Below are positions 8,480 through 17,028 of a stretch of DNA of 64,000 bases, one piece after another. This stretch comes from Fodinibius sp036381435 (GTDB taxonomy: Bacteria; Bacteroidota; Rhodothermia; Balneolales; Balneolaceae). Each line of letters begins with the position of its first letter. Positions within the stretch are counted from its first letter, which is position 1. The stretch is taken from contig DASVCW010000041.1 of assembly GCA_036381435.1 (NCBI GenBank), positions 8,751 to 72,750 of the forward strand, in the 5' to 3' direction. The notes under the pieces were generated by a model that made no database searches, was not told the DNA's origin, and was given only the letters and a program-made list of their open reading frames with translations. The position numbers and the translations under genes are program-made.

Positions 8480-9892
8480 GTGCAAGACATCAACCCAAAA
8501 CATAAAGAAGTTTTTGAAGTAATTTCGCAGGCGGGCGAGGCTGCGGGACAAGAAGTGTTTGTCGTGGGAGGCTATGTCCGCGATTTTTACCTTAGTCGTA
8601 TTAAAAGTGATGATGAGCTTGATATTGATTTTGTGACCGTAGGTTCGGGTATCAATCTGGCGAAAAAGGCAGCTGAAAAACTGGGTTCAAAAACCCTGTC
8701 GGTATTTAAACAGTTTGGGACAGCCCACATTAAGCACCATAACCTTGATCTGGAATTTGTCGGTGCGCGCAAGGAAAGCTACCGGCGAAACTCCAGAAAA
8801 CCTGTGGTTGAAAATGGCTCACTTGAAGACGACCAGCTGCGGCGTGATTTCACGATCAATGCTCTTTCATGGTCGCTTAATAAAGGGAGCTACGGTGAAT
8901 TGAACGACCCCTTCAGCGGTATTCAGGATTTAAAAAACAGGCTCATCCGAACACCGGTTGATCCACTTCAAACTTTCGATGACGATCCCCTGCGGATGAT
9001 GCGCGCTATTCGCTTTGCCTCAGAATTGCAGTTCGATATCGAAGAAGAAACGTATAAAGCCATTGAAGAGATGGCGGGACGGATTTCCATCATTTCGAAA
9101 GAACGAATTATTGAAGAACTCAATAAAATAGTGATGTCGCCCATACCTTCTATCGGCTTTGCTTATTTATTTAAAACGGGCCTTTTGCATCACTTTTTCC
9201 CCGAAATGGTAAAACTGCATGGCGTACAAAAAGTGCGGGGAGTTCGCCATAAGGATAACTTCTGGCATACTTTAAAAGTGCTGGATAACGTGGCTGTAGA
9301 GAGTGAAGATCTTTGGCTTCGCTGGGCTGCCCTCATGCACGATATTGCTAAGCCGGCTACTCAAAAATTTGTGAACGGTACGGGCTGGACGTTTCACGGA
9401 CATGATGCACTGGGTGCAAAATGGGTGAAGTCAATTTTTCGCAGGTTAGGCTTGCCGCTGGATGAACGCATGAGATACGTGAGGAAATTGGTGCGTCTGC
9501 ACTTGCGTCCCATCGCACTCGTCTCGGATGAAGTGACTGACAGTGCCATCCGTCGCTTACTTTATGAAGCGGGTGAAGATATTGATGACCTGATGAAACT
9601 CTGCCGGGCAGACATCACCAGTAAAAATGATTATAAGGTAAAGCGGTATAACAAAAATTTTGATTTTGTTGACCAAAAAATCAAAGAAGTTGAAGAGAAA
9701 GACCGGTTGCGAAAATGGAAGAATCCGGTAAGCGGTGATGAAATCATGGAAGCGCTGAACATTAAACCGGGTCCCGCGATTGGCGATATTAAAGACGCCA
9801 TAAAAGAAGCTATTTTGGATGGCAAAATTCCCAACGAGCACGATGCCGCCTTCGATTATATGATGAAAATTAAAGACCGCTATGTTGATTGA
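8480..9892 (+). CDS. cca: CCA-adding tRNA nucleotidyltransferase with HD domain
   Basis: A 470-residue class II tRNA nucleotidyltransferase that adds or repairs the 3' CCA of tRNAs; the one tRNA gene in this window does not encode CCA. The N-terminal nucleotidyltransferase head has GGYVRDF near residue 27 and the metal-binding ELDIDF near 45. RRDFTINALSW and DPLRMMRAIRFA are the family's nucleotide-recognition segments. A central HD phosphohydrolase domain follows (FWHTLKVLDN..., ALMHDIAKP), as in the cca/HD subgroup. It starts at GTG 8480, just after a palindromic repeat. Poly(A) polymerase is the main alternative in this superfamily, but the HD domain and length favour CCA addition. Confidence 0.93.
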   Translation: MQDINPKHKEVFEVISQAGEAAGQEVFVVGGYVRDFYLSRIKSDDELDIDFVTVGSGINLAKKAAEKLGSKTLSVFKQFGTAHIKHHNLDLEFVGARKESYRRNSRKPVVENGSLEDDQLRRDFTINALSWSLNKGSYGELNDPFSGIQDLKNRLIRTPVDPLQTFDDDPLRMMRAIRFASELQFDIEEETYKAIEEMAGRISIISKERIIEELNKIVMSPIPSIGFAYLFKTGLLHHFFPEMVKLHGVQKVRGVRHKDNFWHTLKVLDNVAVESEDLWLRWAALMHDIAKPATQKFVNGTGWTFHGHDALGAKWVKSIFRRLGLPLDERMRYVRKLVRLHLRPIALVSDEVTDSAIRRLLYEAGEDIDDLMKLCRADITSKNDYKVKRYNKNFDFVDQKIKEVEEKDRLRKWKNPVSGDEIMEALNIKPGPAIGDIKDAIKEAILDGKIPNEHDAAFDYMMKIKDRYVD

Positions 9893-10178
9893 GGTTGTTA
9901 TGCCTTTGTTTAGAATCCCGAAGGGATTGAGCGTGAATAGCCCCGAATAGGCCGAAGGTGCATTCGGGGTTAAAAGATAGCATGATAGGCAACTCCGCCA
10001 GCCGGCGGATTGAACCCGCGTGTTGAAGGTTCTACCTTAATTCAACCGCCAGCTGGCGGGTTGGGTTACAGACTTTTTTAATCACCTCGATTTCACGGGG
10101 TGCTATTCATTTAAAGCCCTTTGGGCTTTAGGTTTTGTAGAATAGATTATATCTCCTTATCTCGAAATCACGTTGTCA
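9893..10178. repeat. Intergenic repeat cluster
   Basis: Between two convergent genes. It contains CCCGAAGGGATT, CCCCGAATAGGCCGAAGGTGC followed by ATTCGGGG, a CCGCCAGCCGGCGG palindrome, a related CCGCCAGCTGGCGG palindrome about 60 bp on, and AAAGCCCTTTGGGCTTT. These are short hairpins of types recurring at 23580-23860. No gene is seen. Confidence 0.6.
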
Positions 10179-11372
10179 TTAGCTAACTTTGTGAGTATCG
10201 ATGCCCATTCTTTTCTTAAGTTCCTTTGATGCCTTCACATAACCGCCGCCGCTGCCATCCACGAAATGCACATGCTCGCGATGATATTGAAAAACCATGC
10301 AGGTAATCATTGCCGATTCAGCAACGTGCAGGCCGTAAGTCAGGGAAGACTCTTCATACTTTTGCTGTAGAAACTTTTCGAGATTGTGTCGCTGAAGAGA
10401 ACTTCCACTTAACACAATTCGCAGCATATCGTCGAATTTACGATGATCGGAATTTGATGATAAATCAGATTTGTACAGCCCCCAATCGGTTTTGGACGTC
10501 TTGGTTTTCAGCCTCATTAAAATCTTGCCTAAAACGATCTGGAGTTCAACCTTTATCAAATACAGAAGGCGTTGAAACCGGTTCAGACCGAAGGTGCGGA
10601 ATTTTATTTCACCCCAAAGCTTAAAGACAGACATGTTCATAGATAACTCCGGTACGGTGATGGGATTTGTTCTGTCATCAAAACCGAAAATATCCCGCAT
10701 TTTTTGCAATACTTCTTCATAAATTTGATCCGGATTATCGTGTCGCGGGTTGCTTTTTACCAGCAGCGTAATCACTTCTTTTCCCTGCTGTTTCACTTCC
10801 TGCCAGCGGCATTCAAGCCCCGTAAAATCTGCCGAAGACGGACCTTCTGATGGCGAAATTCTAAATTCATCAGCTCCTTTCTCTTTCAGCACTTCTTCCG
10901 CAAAACTGATTCCTCCGCCTAAAAAAACCGCTTGTAAATAGACCTCAGAAACCTTGTAACGGGCTACTTTTATATCATAACCATTTTGCCGGATGAAAGA
11001 AATGGGAAAAACGGCCGCACGTAAATCCAGTTTATATTCAGCCTGCCCAATTTGGCGGCTGTCTGCTAAAACTTTCCGGGCAACATTCAGCAATTCGGGT
11101 GGAATACAAAAAACGGCACCATCACCGGCAAAACAAAAGGGAATTTCATTTTGGCCGACTGCGTTTAATATGCCAACGATGGGTGAGGCGCCCAGAATGT
11201 TGACCGTCTTGTAGCGACCGGCTTCAATAGCTGCTGTGGAATTTACAATATCAGTTACCCCTATATACCAATCACCCGGCAAAGAATGATAGTTATCCGC
11301 TTGTGAAGCATCAAAAAAACTATTTAGAATAGGCAGTTCACTATAAAAGTCACTGTCGTTTGATTTGCTCAT
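10179..11372 (-). CDS. DUF3095 family protein
   Basis: A 397-residue protein matching what I know of DUF3095, a family without an established function. The N-terminal part has GVTDIVNSTAAIEAGRYK and FAGDGAVFCIP, which recall the metal-binding strand and the GDG turn of nucleotide-cyclase-type folds. The rest has RHDNPDQIYEEVLQKM and a conserved C-terminal end HVHFVDGSGGGYVKASKELK. No signal peptide or membrane helix is evident, so it should be cytosolic. It stands alone; its ATG is at 11372, with about 150 bp to the divergent small gene. The cyclase-like reading is inference from local motifs only. Confidence 0.8.
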   Translation of the reverse strand: MSKSNDSDFYSELPILNSFFDASQADNYHSLPGDWYIGVTDIVNSTAAIEAGRYKTVNILGASPIVGILNAVGQNEIPFCFAGDGAVFCIPPELLNVARKVLADSRQIGQAEYKLDLRAAVFPISFIRQNGYDIKVARYKVSEVYLQAVFLGGGISFAEEVLKEKGADEFRISPSEGPSSADFTGLECRWQEVKQQGKEVITLLVKSNPRHDNPDQIYEEVLQKMRDIFGFDDRTNPITVPELSMNMSVFKLWGEIKFRTFGLNRFQRLLYLIKVELQIVLGKILMRLKTKTSKTDWGLYKSDLSSNSDHRKFDDMLRIVLSGSSLQRHNLEKFLQQKYEESSLTYGLHVAESAMITCMVFQYHREHVHFVDGSGGGYVKASKELKKRMGIDTHKVS

Positions 11373-11525
11373 TGTTGCTCCTTTTTAAAACTAAGGCGTT
11401 GAGCGCCCAGAACGCCCTTATTTAACCGCTCAGTAGTCAACTTATAAATAACATACGAAAAAAGAAGGAATATAGATTTTGATTAACTTCCTTATCTTTA
11501 AGTGAATTTAAAAATTGTAGTAACT

Positions 11526-11738
11526 ATGAGTTCCGTGATTAATTCTTACAAATTGGGTTCTATTCGGGTTGAAATCAGCGAGATTGATGATCAACCCAAA
11601 AAGCTGAAGGTGGTTTGCAACGACGGTAATTATAAATCTGAGTTTACTGTCAGGAAATACGAGTATGAAAATTATAAGCGGCACATGAATCAACGTATTA
11701 AAAATGCTTATAACGAGCAGTATAAAGAGGAAGAGTGA
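11526..11738 (+). CDS. Small conserved-looking protein of unknown function
   Basis: A 70-residue protein starting MSSVINSYKLGSIRVEISEI, rich in Lys, Tyr and Glu, with a predicted beta-rich first half and a charged helical end (YENYKRHMNQRIKNAYNEQYKEEE). I do not recognise the family. An in-frame GTG lies 24 bases upstream, but the ATG at 11526 looks the better start. It has its own spacer on both sides, divergent from the DUF3095 gene and 88 bp before the decarboxylase gene. Codon use resembles its neighbours, which favours a real gene. Confidence 0.6.
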   Translation: MSSVINSYKLGSIRVEISEIDDQPKKLKVVCNDGNYKSEFTVRKYEYENYKRHMNQRIKNAYNEQYKEEE

Positions 11739-11826
11739 ATGAAAACCTGCCATTTTTTATAGACATTGCCCTTAAAGAATCCTATCATTAGCGGCTAAGA
11801 AATCATCTATTTTTACCGCCCCTTTT

Positions 11827-13269
11827 ATGAAATCTTGTATTAAAAAACTTGAACAGGAAGCCCGGAAACTAGAGCCCGGGGCTAAGGAACGAGACCGGCT
11901 CATCAACCAGGCACAGAAATACGGCAATGATTTTTTAGATGATTTGACCGAAAAGCCTGCTTACGTTACTACAGAGAGCATGGGCAAAAAGCTTTATGAT
12001 TTGCCTATTGATGAAGAGCCTGTTGATATTAATCATCTTCTTGACGTGTTAAAATCGGAGGTTGATACCCCCGGAATCAATTCCGCTTCAGGAAAACATT
12101 TAGGCTACATTCCCGGTGGCGGACTTTATCCCTCTGCCGTGGCTGATTACCTGGCAGCCGTTGCCAACCGTTATGTCGGCGTTTTTTTCTCTTCCCCCGG
12201 TGCTGTACGTGTCGAGAATATGTGCATCCGGTGGTTGTGTGATCTTATTGGCTATGGCGAAAGTGCAGGCGGTAATTTAACTTCAGGCGGATCTATTGCC
12301 AACCTAATTGGCTTAGTAACAGCACGCGACCATTCAGAAATTAAAGCGAAAGATTTTCATCGGGCCGTAGTTTATACCACGCGCCAAGTTCATCATTGCG
12401 TAATTAAAGCGCTCAAATTTGGCGGACTGGGTGAGGCAAAACTGCGCGAAATTCCTATGGACGACCGGTACCGGATGAAACCGCAGGACCTCCGCAAACA
12501 GGTTGAGGCCGATAAGAAAAACGGCTTGATTCCACTGGTCATTTTTGCCTCGGCCGGTACAACCGATATCGGTGCCGTGGATCCTTTAAATGATATTGCT
12601 GATATCGCAGAGCAGCATCAAATTTGGTTTCATGTTGACGCGGCCTACGGCGGCTTTTTTCTGCTCACTGATCATGGGAAAAAGGCGATGAGGGGTATTA
12701 AACGTTCCGATTCGGTGACAATCGACCCTCATAAAGGCTTGTTTTTGCCATATGGGTCGGGCGCAGTACTGGTAAAGGATGAACAGAGACTTTTTGATTC
12801 GCAGCATATGACAGCTAATTACCTGCAGGATACGCTGAAAGCGAATGAAGAACGTTCACCCGCTGATCTTTCACCCGAGCTCTCAAAGCATTTCAGGGGT
12901 TTGCGGATGTGGCTGCCGCTGCAACTTTTTGGCCTGAAGCCCATCCGTGCCGCGCTTGATGAAAAACTGTTACTTACCCGCTATTTTTACCGGAAAATTC
13001 AGCAAATTGACGGCATCGAAGTGGGTCCCGAACCGGAGTTATCGGTGATGCTTTTCAGATACGTCCCCAAGTCAGGCGATGCTAACGACTTCAATAAAAA
13101 GCTGATTGATGAGATTCATTCTGATGGGCGGGTTTTCCTTTCATCAACCCACATTAACGGAACCATTTATCTTCGGCTGGCGGTGCTTAGCTTTCGTACC
13201 CATCTCGAAGAAATAGACCTCATGCTATCTATTTTGCGTAAAAATATTCTAAAGCTGGCCCAAGCCTAA
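11827..13269 (+). CDS. PLP-dependent group II amino-acid decarboxylase
   Basis: A 480-residue pyridoxal-phosphate decarboxylase of the aromatic-L-amino-acid / glutamate decarboxylase family. Visible signatures are the substrate loop GGLYPSAVADYLAAVANRYVG, TSGGSIANL, HVDAAYGGFFLL (the Asp that pairs with the pyridine nitrogen and the following Ala) and the Schiff-base lysine in SVTIDPHKGLFLPYGSG. The C-terminal small domain ends around LRLAVLSFRTHLEEIDL. Aromatic amino acids are the likely substrates of this subgroup, but specificity cannot be read here. The last 21 bases overlap the end of the convergent cyclase-like gene. Confidence 0.92.
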   Translation: MKSCIKKLEQEARKLEPGAKERDRLINQAQKYGNDFLDDLTEKPAYVTTESMGKKLYDLPIDEEPVDINHLLDVLKSEVDTPGINSASGKHLGYIPGGGLYPSAVADYLAAVANRYVGVFFSSPGAVRVENMCIRWLCDLIGYGESAGGNLTSGGSIANLIGLVTARDHSEIKAKDFHRAVVYTTRQVHHCVIKALKFGGLGEAKLREIPMDDRYRMKPQDLRKQVEADKKNGLIPLVIFASAGTTDIGAVDPLNDIADIAEQHQIWFHVDAAYGGFFLLTDHGKKAMRGIKRSDSVTIDPHKGLFLPYGSGAVLVKDEQRLFDSQHMTANYLQDTLKANEERSPADLSPELSKHFRGLRMWLPLQLFGLKPIRAALDEKLLLTRYFYRKIQQIDGIEVGPEPELSVMLFRYVPKSGDANDFNKKLIDEIHSDGRVFLSSTHINGTIYLRLAVLSFRTHLEEIDLMLSILRKNILKLAQA

Positions 13270-14307
13270 CTTTAATTTAGCAGATCTCAGAAGGTTAAAG
13301 TTCAACTTATCTTTTAAATCCAAATCATAATCGTTGCGGCCCGGTTGATGTCCGGAATTTTCAGGAGACGCCAAATCAAGGCTTTTTCCCACTTTTTTTA
13401 CGATTTGTCTGCAAATAATATCTTGGGAGTAAAAAATATCCTTCAGATGTTGGTCATAGGTTTCAGACCATAAATGAAAACCTCCTCCGGTTTCTATAAG
13501 CTGTGCCGTTACCCTGATTTTATCTCCACTTTTACGAACGCTTCCTTCAAGCACATGTGACACAGAATGCTTTTTGCCGATGCGCCGCACATCTTCATTC
13601 CGCTCTTTATAAGCAAAAGCCGATGTCCGAGAGCTAACTTCAATTCCTGAAAGCTTTGTCAGTTCATTAATGATTTCTTCCGACAGCCCATCGCTAAAAT
13701 ATTCAAACCCTTTTTCACTTGTCATGGTCATAAAAGGTAGAACCATCATTCGGATAGGTGCCCTGCCGGTTTTAGCCTTAATTTCTTCAGATGACGGCAC
13801 CTTAAGTCCGTTATTACTCACGGCAGATATTTTAACCGGCTGTTTCACATTTTTTAATTGATGCGAACCGAGCGCAACCGTTTTTATTTTGCCGTTATTT
13901 TTGATTTCGTCTTTTATTTTTCCGGAGATCAAAATGCTACCCGGGGTGGATAGCTCTTCCAGACGTGACGCAATATTCACCGCATCACCAAACACTTCCT
14001 CATTGTTATAAACCACATCTCCCATATCAAGCCCTATTCGGAGGGGCACCGAAGGGTTTTTTAAATCTTTTTGTATATGAATACCGCAGCTAACAGCATC
14101 AAAAGCGCTGTTAAAAATAGTGATCGCACCATCGCCATAGACATTCAAAATTTTGCCTTTAAACTCCGTAACCCTTTTTATCAGGGCTGAACGATGTCGT
14201 TCCCTTTGTTTATTTGCTCTTGCTTCATCTTCCTGCATGGTTGCCGTATAGCCAACAATGTCGCTAAACATCACCGCTGCAAGCTGACGAATATTTTCTG
14301 ATCCCAT
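13249..14307 (-). CDS. Class III cyclase-like domain fused to TolB-like domain
   Basis: A 352-residue fusion. Residues about 8-165 form a class III nucleotide cyclase homology domain: metal-binding FSDIVGYTATMQEDE, the YGDGAITIFNSAFDAV turn with its second Asp, GLDMGDVVY, and FGDAVNIASRLEEL. The residue before the GDG turn that is usually lysine is Asn (LNVYGDG), and the later specificity Asp is Glu (EEVFGD). Asn at the first position occurs in a known cyclase/TolB/TPR subgroup of uncertain activity. Residues about 185-320 resemble the TolB N-terminal/FlgO-like domain (VLPFMTMTSEKGFEYFSDGLSEEI, HVLEGSVRKSGDKIRVTAQL). No TPR tail is present and the protein ends soon after. It is convergent with, and overlaps by 21 bp, the decarboxylase gene. 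Confidence 0.87.
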   Translation of the reverse strand: MGSENIRQLAAVMFSDIVGYTATMQEDEARANKQRERHRSALIKRVTEFKGKILNVYGDGAITIFNSAFDAVSCGIHIQKDLKNPSVPLRIGLDMGDVVYNNEEVFGDAVNIASRLEELSTPGSILISGKIKDEIKNNGKIKTVALGSHQLKNVKQPVKISAVSNNGLKVPSSEEIKAKTGRAPIRMMVLPFMTMTSEKGFEYFSDGLSEEIINELTKLSGIEVSSRTSAFAYKERNEDVRRIGKKHSVSHVLEGSVRKSGDKIRVTAQLIETGGGFHLWSETYDQHLKDIFYSQDIICRQIVKKVGKSLDLASPENSGHQPGRNDYDLDLKDKLNFNLLRSAKLKLGLGQL

Positions 14308-14427
14308 AAGCTTTATTTTTAGGTAATAGAACCTCTCTTTTTTCTGTATCAGGCCTAAAGTAACTAATAGATGCTCAAATGTCGGTTAGAGTCTGCTAAT
14401 GATTATGGCAAAATCTTAATAATGATT

Positions 14428-15027
14428 TTAAGCAGTCAGCCAATTAAGAACAGTATCCAGAACAATTCCTTTTTGATTACCATTAAACGTATGATCAATT
14501 TTAAACAACGATTCGTTTACGGGTGATGAAAGAACAGGATAAAAACACAAAGCAAAAATGGTAAGTATCAGTTGAGAGGCGCTAACCGAAGCAATTTCAT
14601 AATTAGAGGCCGCTTTGGCTAACTGTGCCTCCAGCAGTTTCAGATTGAGTTCGATTTGCTCATTAAAAAGCGAGATCAGCCAATCCGTTTTTCGTCCGCT
14701 TTCGGTAAATACGAAGCAAAGGATTTCCGGTTGCTCCTGTGCTTTTTGGAGGCACTCATCAACCAATTCTTCGATTTTTTGAAATAAGGGGATATTTTTT
14801 TCCAAAATGGGTGAGAATCCGCCGAATATTTCTTCCACTGATTCATTATAAACCTGCTCAAAAAGCCTCTTTTTGGTATTGAAATAGTAATGAATCATCG
14901 CTTTTGTTACGCCTATCTGGTCAGCAATTTGCTGAAGGCGTGCTCCTTCGTACCCATGATTTACAAATTCAGCCCGTGCCGCTTTAATGATTTCTTCTTT
15001 TGTACCGGTTGAAGTATCAACAGCCAT
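14428..15027 (-). CDS. TetR family transcriptional repressor
   Basis: A 199-residue TetR/AcrR regulator. Residues about 8-55 are the helix-turn-helix domain (TKEEIIKAARAEFVNHGYEGARLQQIADQIGVTKAMIHYYFNTKKRLFEQV), matching the family closely. The helical C-terminal ligand domain shows no subgroup I can name. The 16-bp inverted repeat AACTAATTAGTTAGTT starts three bases upstream of its ATG, and a second, AACTAACCAAATAGTT, lies about 60 bp further up, so it is very probably autorepressed. The same sequence with only one base changed abuts the ring-cleaving dioxygenase gene at 55950, which suggests that the mhq-like cluster is a target. Confidence 0.93.
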   Translation of the reverse strand: MAVDTSTGTKEEIIKAARAEFVNHGYEGARLQQIADQIGVTKAMIHYYFNTKKRLFEQVYNESVEEIFGGFSPILEKNIPLFQKIEELVDECLQKAQEQPEILCFVFTESGRKTDWLISLFNEQIELNLKLLEAQLAKAASNYEIASVSASQLILTIFALCFYPVLSSPVNESLFKIDHTFNGNQKGIVLDTVLNWLTA

Positions 15028-15029
15028 AA

Positions 15030-15045
15030 AACTAATTAGTTAGTT
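15030..15045. promoter_or_regulatory. Probable TetR operator O1
   Basis: AACTAA-TTAG-TTAGTT: 6-bp inverted half-sites with a 4-bp spacer, three bases upstream of the tetR ATG. It differs by one base from the site at 55951-55966. Confidence 0.65.
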
Positions 15046-15090
15046 AACAGTTGATATCAAGATAAAAGAATCAGTAAGAGTAGCAAAATG

Positions 15091-15106
15091 AACTAACCAA
15101 ATAGTT
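15091..15106. promoter_or_regulatory. Probable TetR operator O2
   Basis: AACTAA-CCAA-ATAGTT, with the same half-sites and spacing as O1 and one mismatch in the right half. The two sites are 61 bp apart, upstream of the tetR gene. Confidence 0.55.
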
Positions 15107-15170
15107 AAATTTTAAGCCGGATTCATTCTAGCATTGATTTAAACCGAAATAAAAGCTATTCTAAAATATT

Positions 15171-15244
15171 CGGGGCGTGGCGCAGCCCGGTAGCGCGCGT
15201 CGTTCGGGACGACGAGGTCGCAGGTTCAAATCCTGTCGCCCCGA
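15171..15244 (+). tRNA. tRNA-Pro (anticodon CGG)
   Basis: A complete cloverleaf: acceptor stem CGGGGCG/CGCCCCG, D stem GCGC/GCGC, anticodon stem CGTCG/CGACG with loop TTCGGGA (anticodon CGG at 15205-15207), a five-base variable loop, T arm with TTCAAAT loop, and discriminator A. The 3' CCA is not encoded, so the CCA-adding enzyme of this window must supply it. No integrase gene or second copy of its 3' end is seen nearby. Confidence 0.97.
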
Positions 15245-15349
15245 CTTATAGTAGAACTTGGGAGGGAAAACTCTATAAGGTTTGGAAGAACTGCATCAGG
15301 TTCTTCCAAAGTTATATGAGTGGCTAACTTTACAATGGTGCGATCGAGA

Positions 15350-15380
15350 GATGTAGGCCACTTGCAAAGTGGACTACATC
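15350..15380. repeat. 31-bp hairpin repeat, copy 1
   Basis: GATGTAGGCCACTT-GCA-AAGTGGACTACATC, an almost perfect hairpin with one mismatch. A perfect version lies at 35099-35129. Both are close to the 3' end of a minus-strand gene, and the GTAGG tip resembles that of the REP-like repeats. Confidence 0.75.
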
Positions 15381-15385
15381 AATCC

Positions 15386-15433
15386 GTCTGCCTTCTCACA
15401 TTTCACTTCTGCCTTTGCCGTCTCACTTCTCAC
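15386..15433 (-). repeat. Purine-rich GTGAGA-type repeat, copy B
   Basis: Read on the minus strand it is GTGAGAAGTGAGACGG..., in the sense direction of the gene ending at 15423. The TGA stop codon of that gene (15423-15425) lies inside the first GTGAGAAGTGAGA unit. Confidence 0.75.
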
Positions 15434-16127
15434 GAAGATAAATATCTCCGCTAATCGATTCTAAAACTATCAAAGATCCGCCACTGCCAATCTGACCTTT
15501 CAGTTCATAACCAACCAGGGGAATGTGCTCTTTTTTATTTTTAAAATGAAGATTTTCTAAATTGGTATAAGCCTCTCCCGAAATAGTCTTTATTCGTATA
15601 TCGGCAGATTCACCCGAAGGCCAACTCAAGTCCACAAAACCACTGATCGACTTTGCATGAATGGGTCCGCTTAAATGAACCAGTTCAATATCGCCGCTGA
15701 TGGTTTCCACCCCGATATCAGCATTTCGAGGCACCAAAACCTGATACTTTATATTGCTGCAAACCATGTAGTAGCTGTCGTCATCGCTCCAGCTATATCG
15801 TGAATATTCATCCGGGCAATCTTCACGTCGTCCGGTTTTTAGCATATCTTCATCATAATCCGATTCAATATCAAGCCGGCCATTTTCGTGAGAAAAATCG
15901 AAGATTAAAGCTTCATTCAGCTTCCCCCCGTTGATTTCAATCTCAGCCTTGAATAAAACTTCATCTTTATTCCAGGATTTTATTGAAATCATATCTCCGA
16001 AGGGAAGGTCAAGACGAACTTTGTCATCATTATCCATCGAAAAAGACTTCTCAACAAACCTTTTCTGAGCAGTCGAAAAACTGACTAAAAACAGTAACGT
16101 AAGAATAGTACAGACTAGTTTTTTCAT
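15423..16127 (-). CDS. Exported DUF4097-type beta-helix protein (second of pair)
   Basis: A 234-residue exported protein. The first 20 residues are a signal peptide (MKKLVCTILTLLFLVSFSTAQ). The body has the repeated beta strands of the DUF4097 / putative adhesin family: IGVETISGDIELVHLSGPIHAKSISGFVDLSWPSG, with the ISG(D/E/F)I phrase recurring four times. Function of the family is unknown; it is often found with ECF sigma/anti-sigma genes. It is the last gene of the operon that starts with the sigma factor at 18334. The ATG at 16127 is preferred to one 36 bp upstream because the signal peptide then starts correctly. Its last codons (R E K stop) are made from the GTGAGAAGTGAGA repeat. Confidence 0.82.
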   Translation of the reverse strand: MKKLVCTILTLLFLVSFSTAQKRFVEKSFSMDNDDKVRLDLPFGDMISIKSWNKDEVLFKAEIEINGGKLNEALIFDFSHENGRLDIESDYDEDMLKTGRREDCPDEYSRYSWSDDDSYYMVCSNIKYQVLVPRNADIGVETISGDIELVHLSGPIHAKSISGFVDLSWPSGESADIRIKTISGEAYTNLENLHFKNKKEHIPLVGYELKGQIGSGGSLIVLESISGDIYLREK

Positions 16128-16179
16128 CGTCTCACCTCTCACGTCTGCCGTTTGCAGTCTCACTTCTCACTTCTGCCGC
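16128..16179 (-). repeat. Purine-rich GTGAGA-type repeat, copy C
   Basis: It occupies the junction between the two DUF4097 genes. On the minus strand it encodes the last ~14 residues of the upstream protein (AEVRSETANGRRER) and its TGA stop, then ends one base before the downstream ATG. This is a repeat that has become coding sequence. Confidence 0.75.
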
Positions 16180-16959
16180 TCCTTCGCTTTTTCGCAAGTA
16201 GATATCGCCACTAATGGTTTTCAATGAAATACCAACCCCACCGCCATTGAGTGTGCCCTTAATATTACGTCCGCCGGCAAGACGCATCATGTTTTCTTTT
16301 TCTCCTTCAATCTCAATATCAAGATTCGTATAAATTTCTCCGGATATTGAACTTAAAAGGAGATCAGCTTGAGTTGAAGCCGGCATCGTTATATCAATAT
16401 ACCCACTGACTAATGAAATCATTGTTGGAGTGGCGGATGAAACCTGCGAGAACACAATATCAACATCACCGCTGGTACTGTTGGCGATTACAGGGCCGGT
16501 AATATTTTCAAGTTTTATGTCGCCGGTTTTTGACTGAATTTCAATTTCTCCATTATGGTTACTTATGCTGATATCACCGCCACCCCAGCTTACTTCCTCA
16601 ATCATGATACGTACCTTATTCGGCACTTTCACAATAAACTCGCCATCGTTTGAAGTAGCTTGAACTACCTTCAGTACACCATTTTCTTCTTCAACCGATA
16701 AACCTATTCCGGTGTTATCCATACCCGCGCCATATAACGGACGCAAACCCTCAGCGCGCTCAGGAGGCGCCTCGTAGTCGGTATTTTCAATTACTACTTC
16801 ACTGCCATTGTAGCCTTCAACAGTGATGTCGCTGTTCGAAAGAGAAAACTGAATAGCTTTCTTAGGGCTGTTTCCCAAGTCATAGGTGAATTGCTGAGCT
16901 TTGGCCGGTTGAAAGACAAAAGCCAAAAACAGGGTTAATAAAAGAGTCAAATATTTCAT
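16132..16959 (-). CDS. Exported DUF4097-type beta-helix protein (first of pair)
   Basis: A 275-residue paralogue of the next gene. It has an N-terminal signal peptide (MKYLTLLLTLFLAFVFQPAKAQ) and the same ladder of short beta strands: GGGDISISNHNGEIEIQSKTGDIKLENITGPVIANSTSGDVDIVF, then SGYIDITMP, SSISGEIYTNLD and KTISGDIYLRK. Such right-handed solenoid folds usually sit on or near the outer membrane, but no function is established. It lies 69 bp downstream of the anti-sigma gene and four bases before the second DUF4097 gene. Its C-terminal tail of about 14 residues is encoded by an intergenic-type repeat and has no counterpart in the paralogue. Confidence 0.83.
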   Translation of the reverse strand: MKYLTLLLTLFLAFVFQPAKAQQFTYDLGNSPKKAIQFSLSNSDITVEGYNGSEVVIENTDYEAPPERAEGLRPLYGAGMDNTGIGLSVEEENGVLKVVQATSNDGEFIVKVPNKVRIMIEEVSWGGGDISISNHNGEIEIQSKTGDIKLENITGPVIANSTSGDVDIVFSQVSSATPTMISLVSGYIDITMPASTQADLLLSSISGEIYTNLDIEIEGEKENMMRLAGGRNIKGTLNGGGVGISLKTISGDIYLRKSEGAAEVRSETANGRRER

Positions 16960-17028
16960 GATAGTTGAGCTTAGTTTAGGTTAAAAAATGGTTCTAAAAA
17001 ATGTTCATTAAGTTATAGATTCGCTTAA

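Noticed and set aside
15171..15244. Integration site at tRNA-Pro
   Set aside because: No integrase, no duplicated 3' end of the tRNA and no change in gene content follow it.
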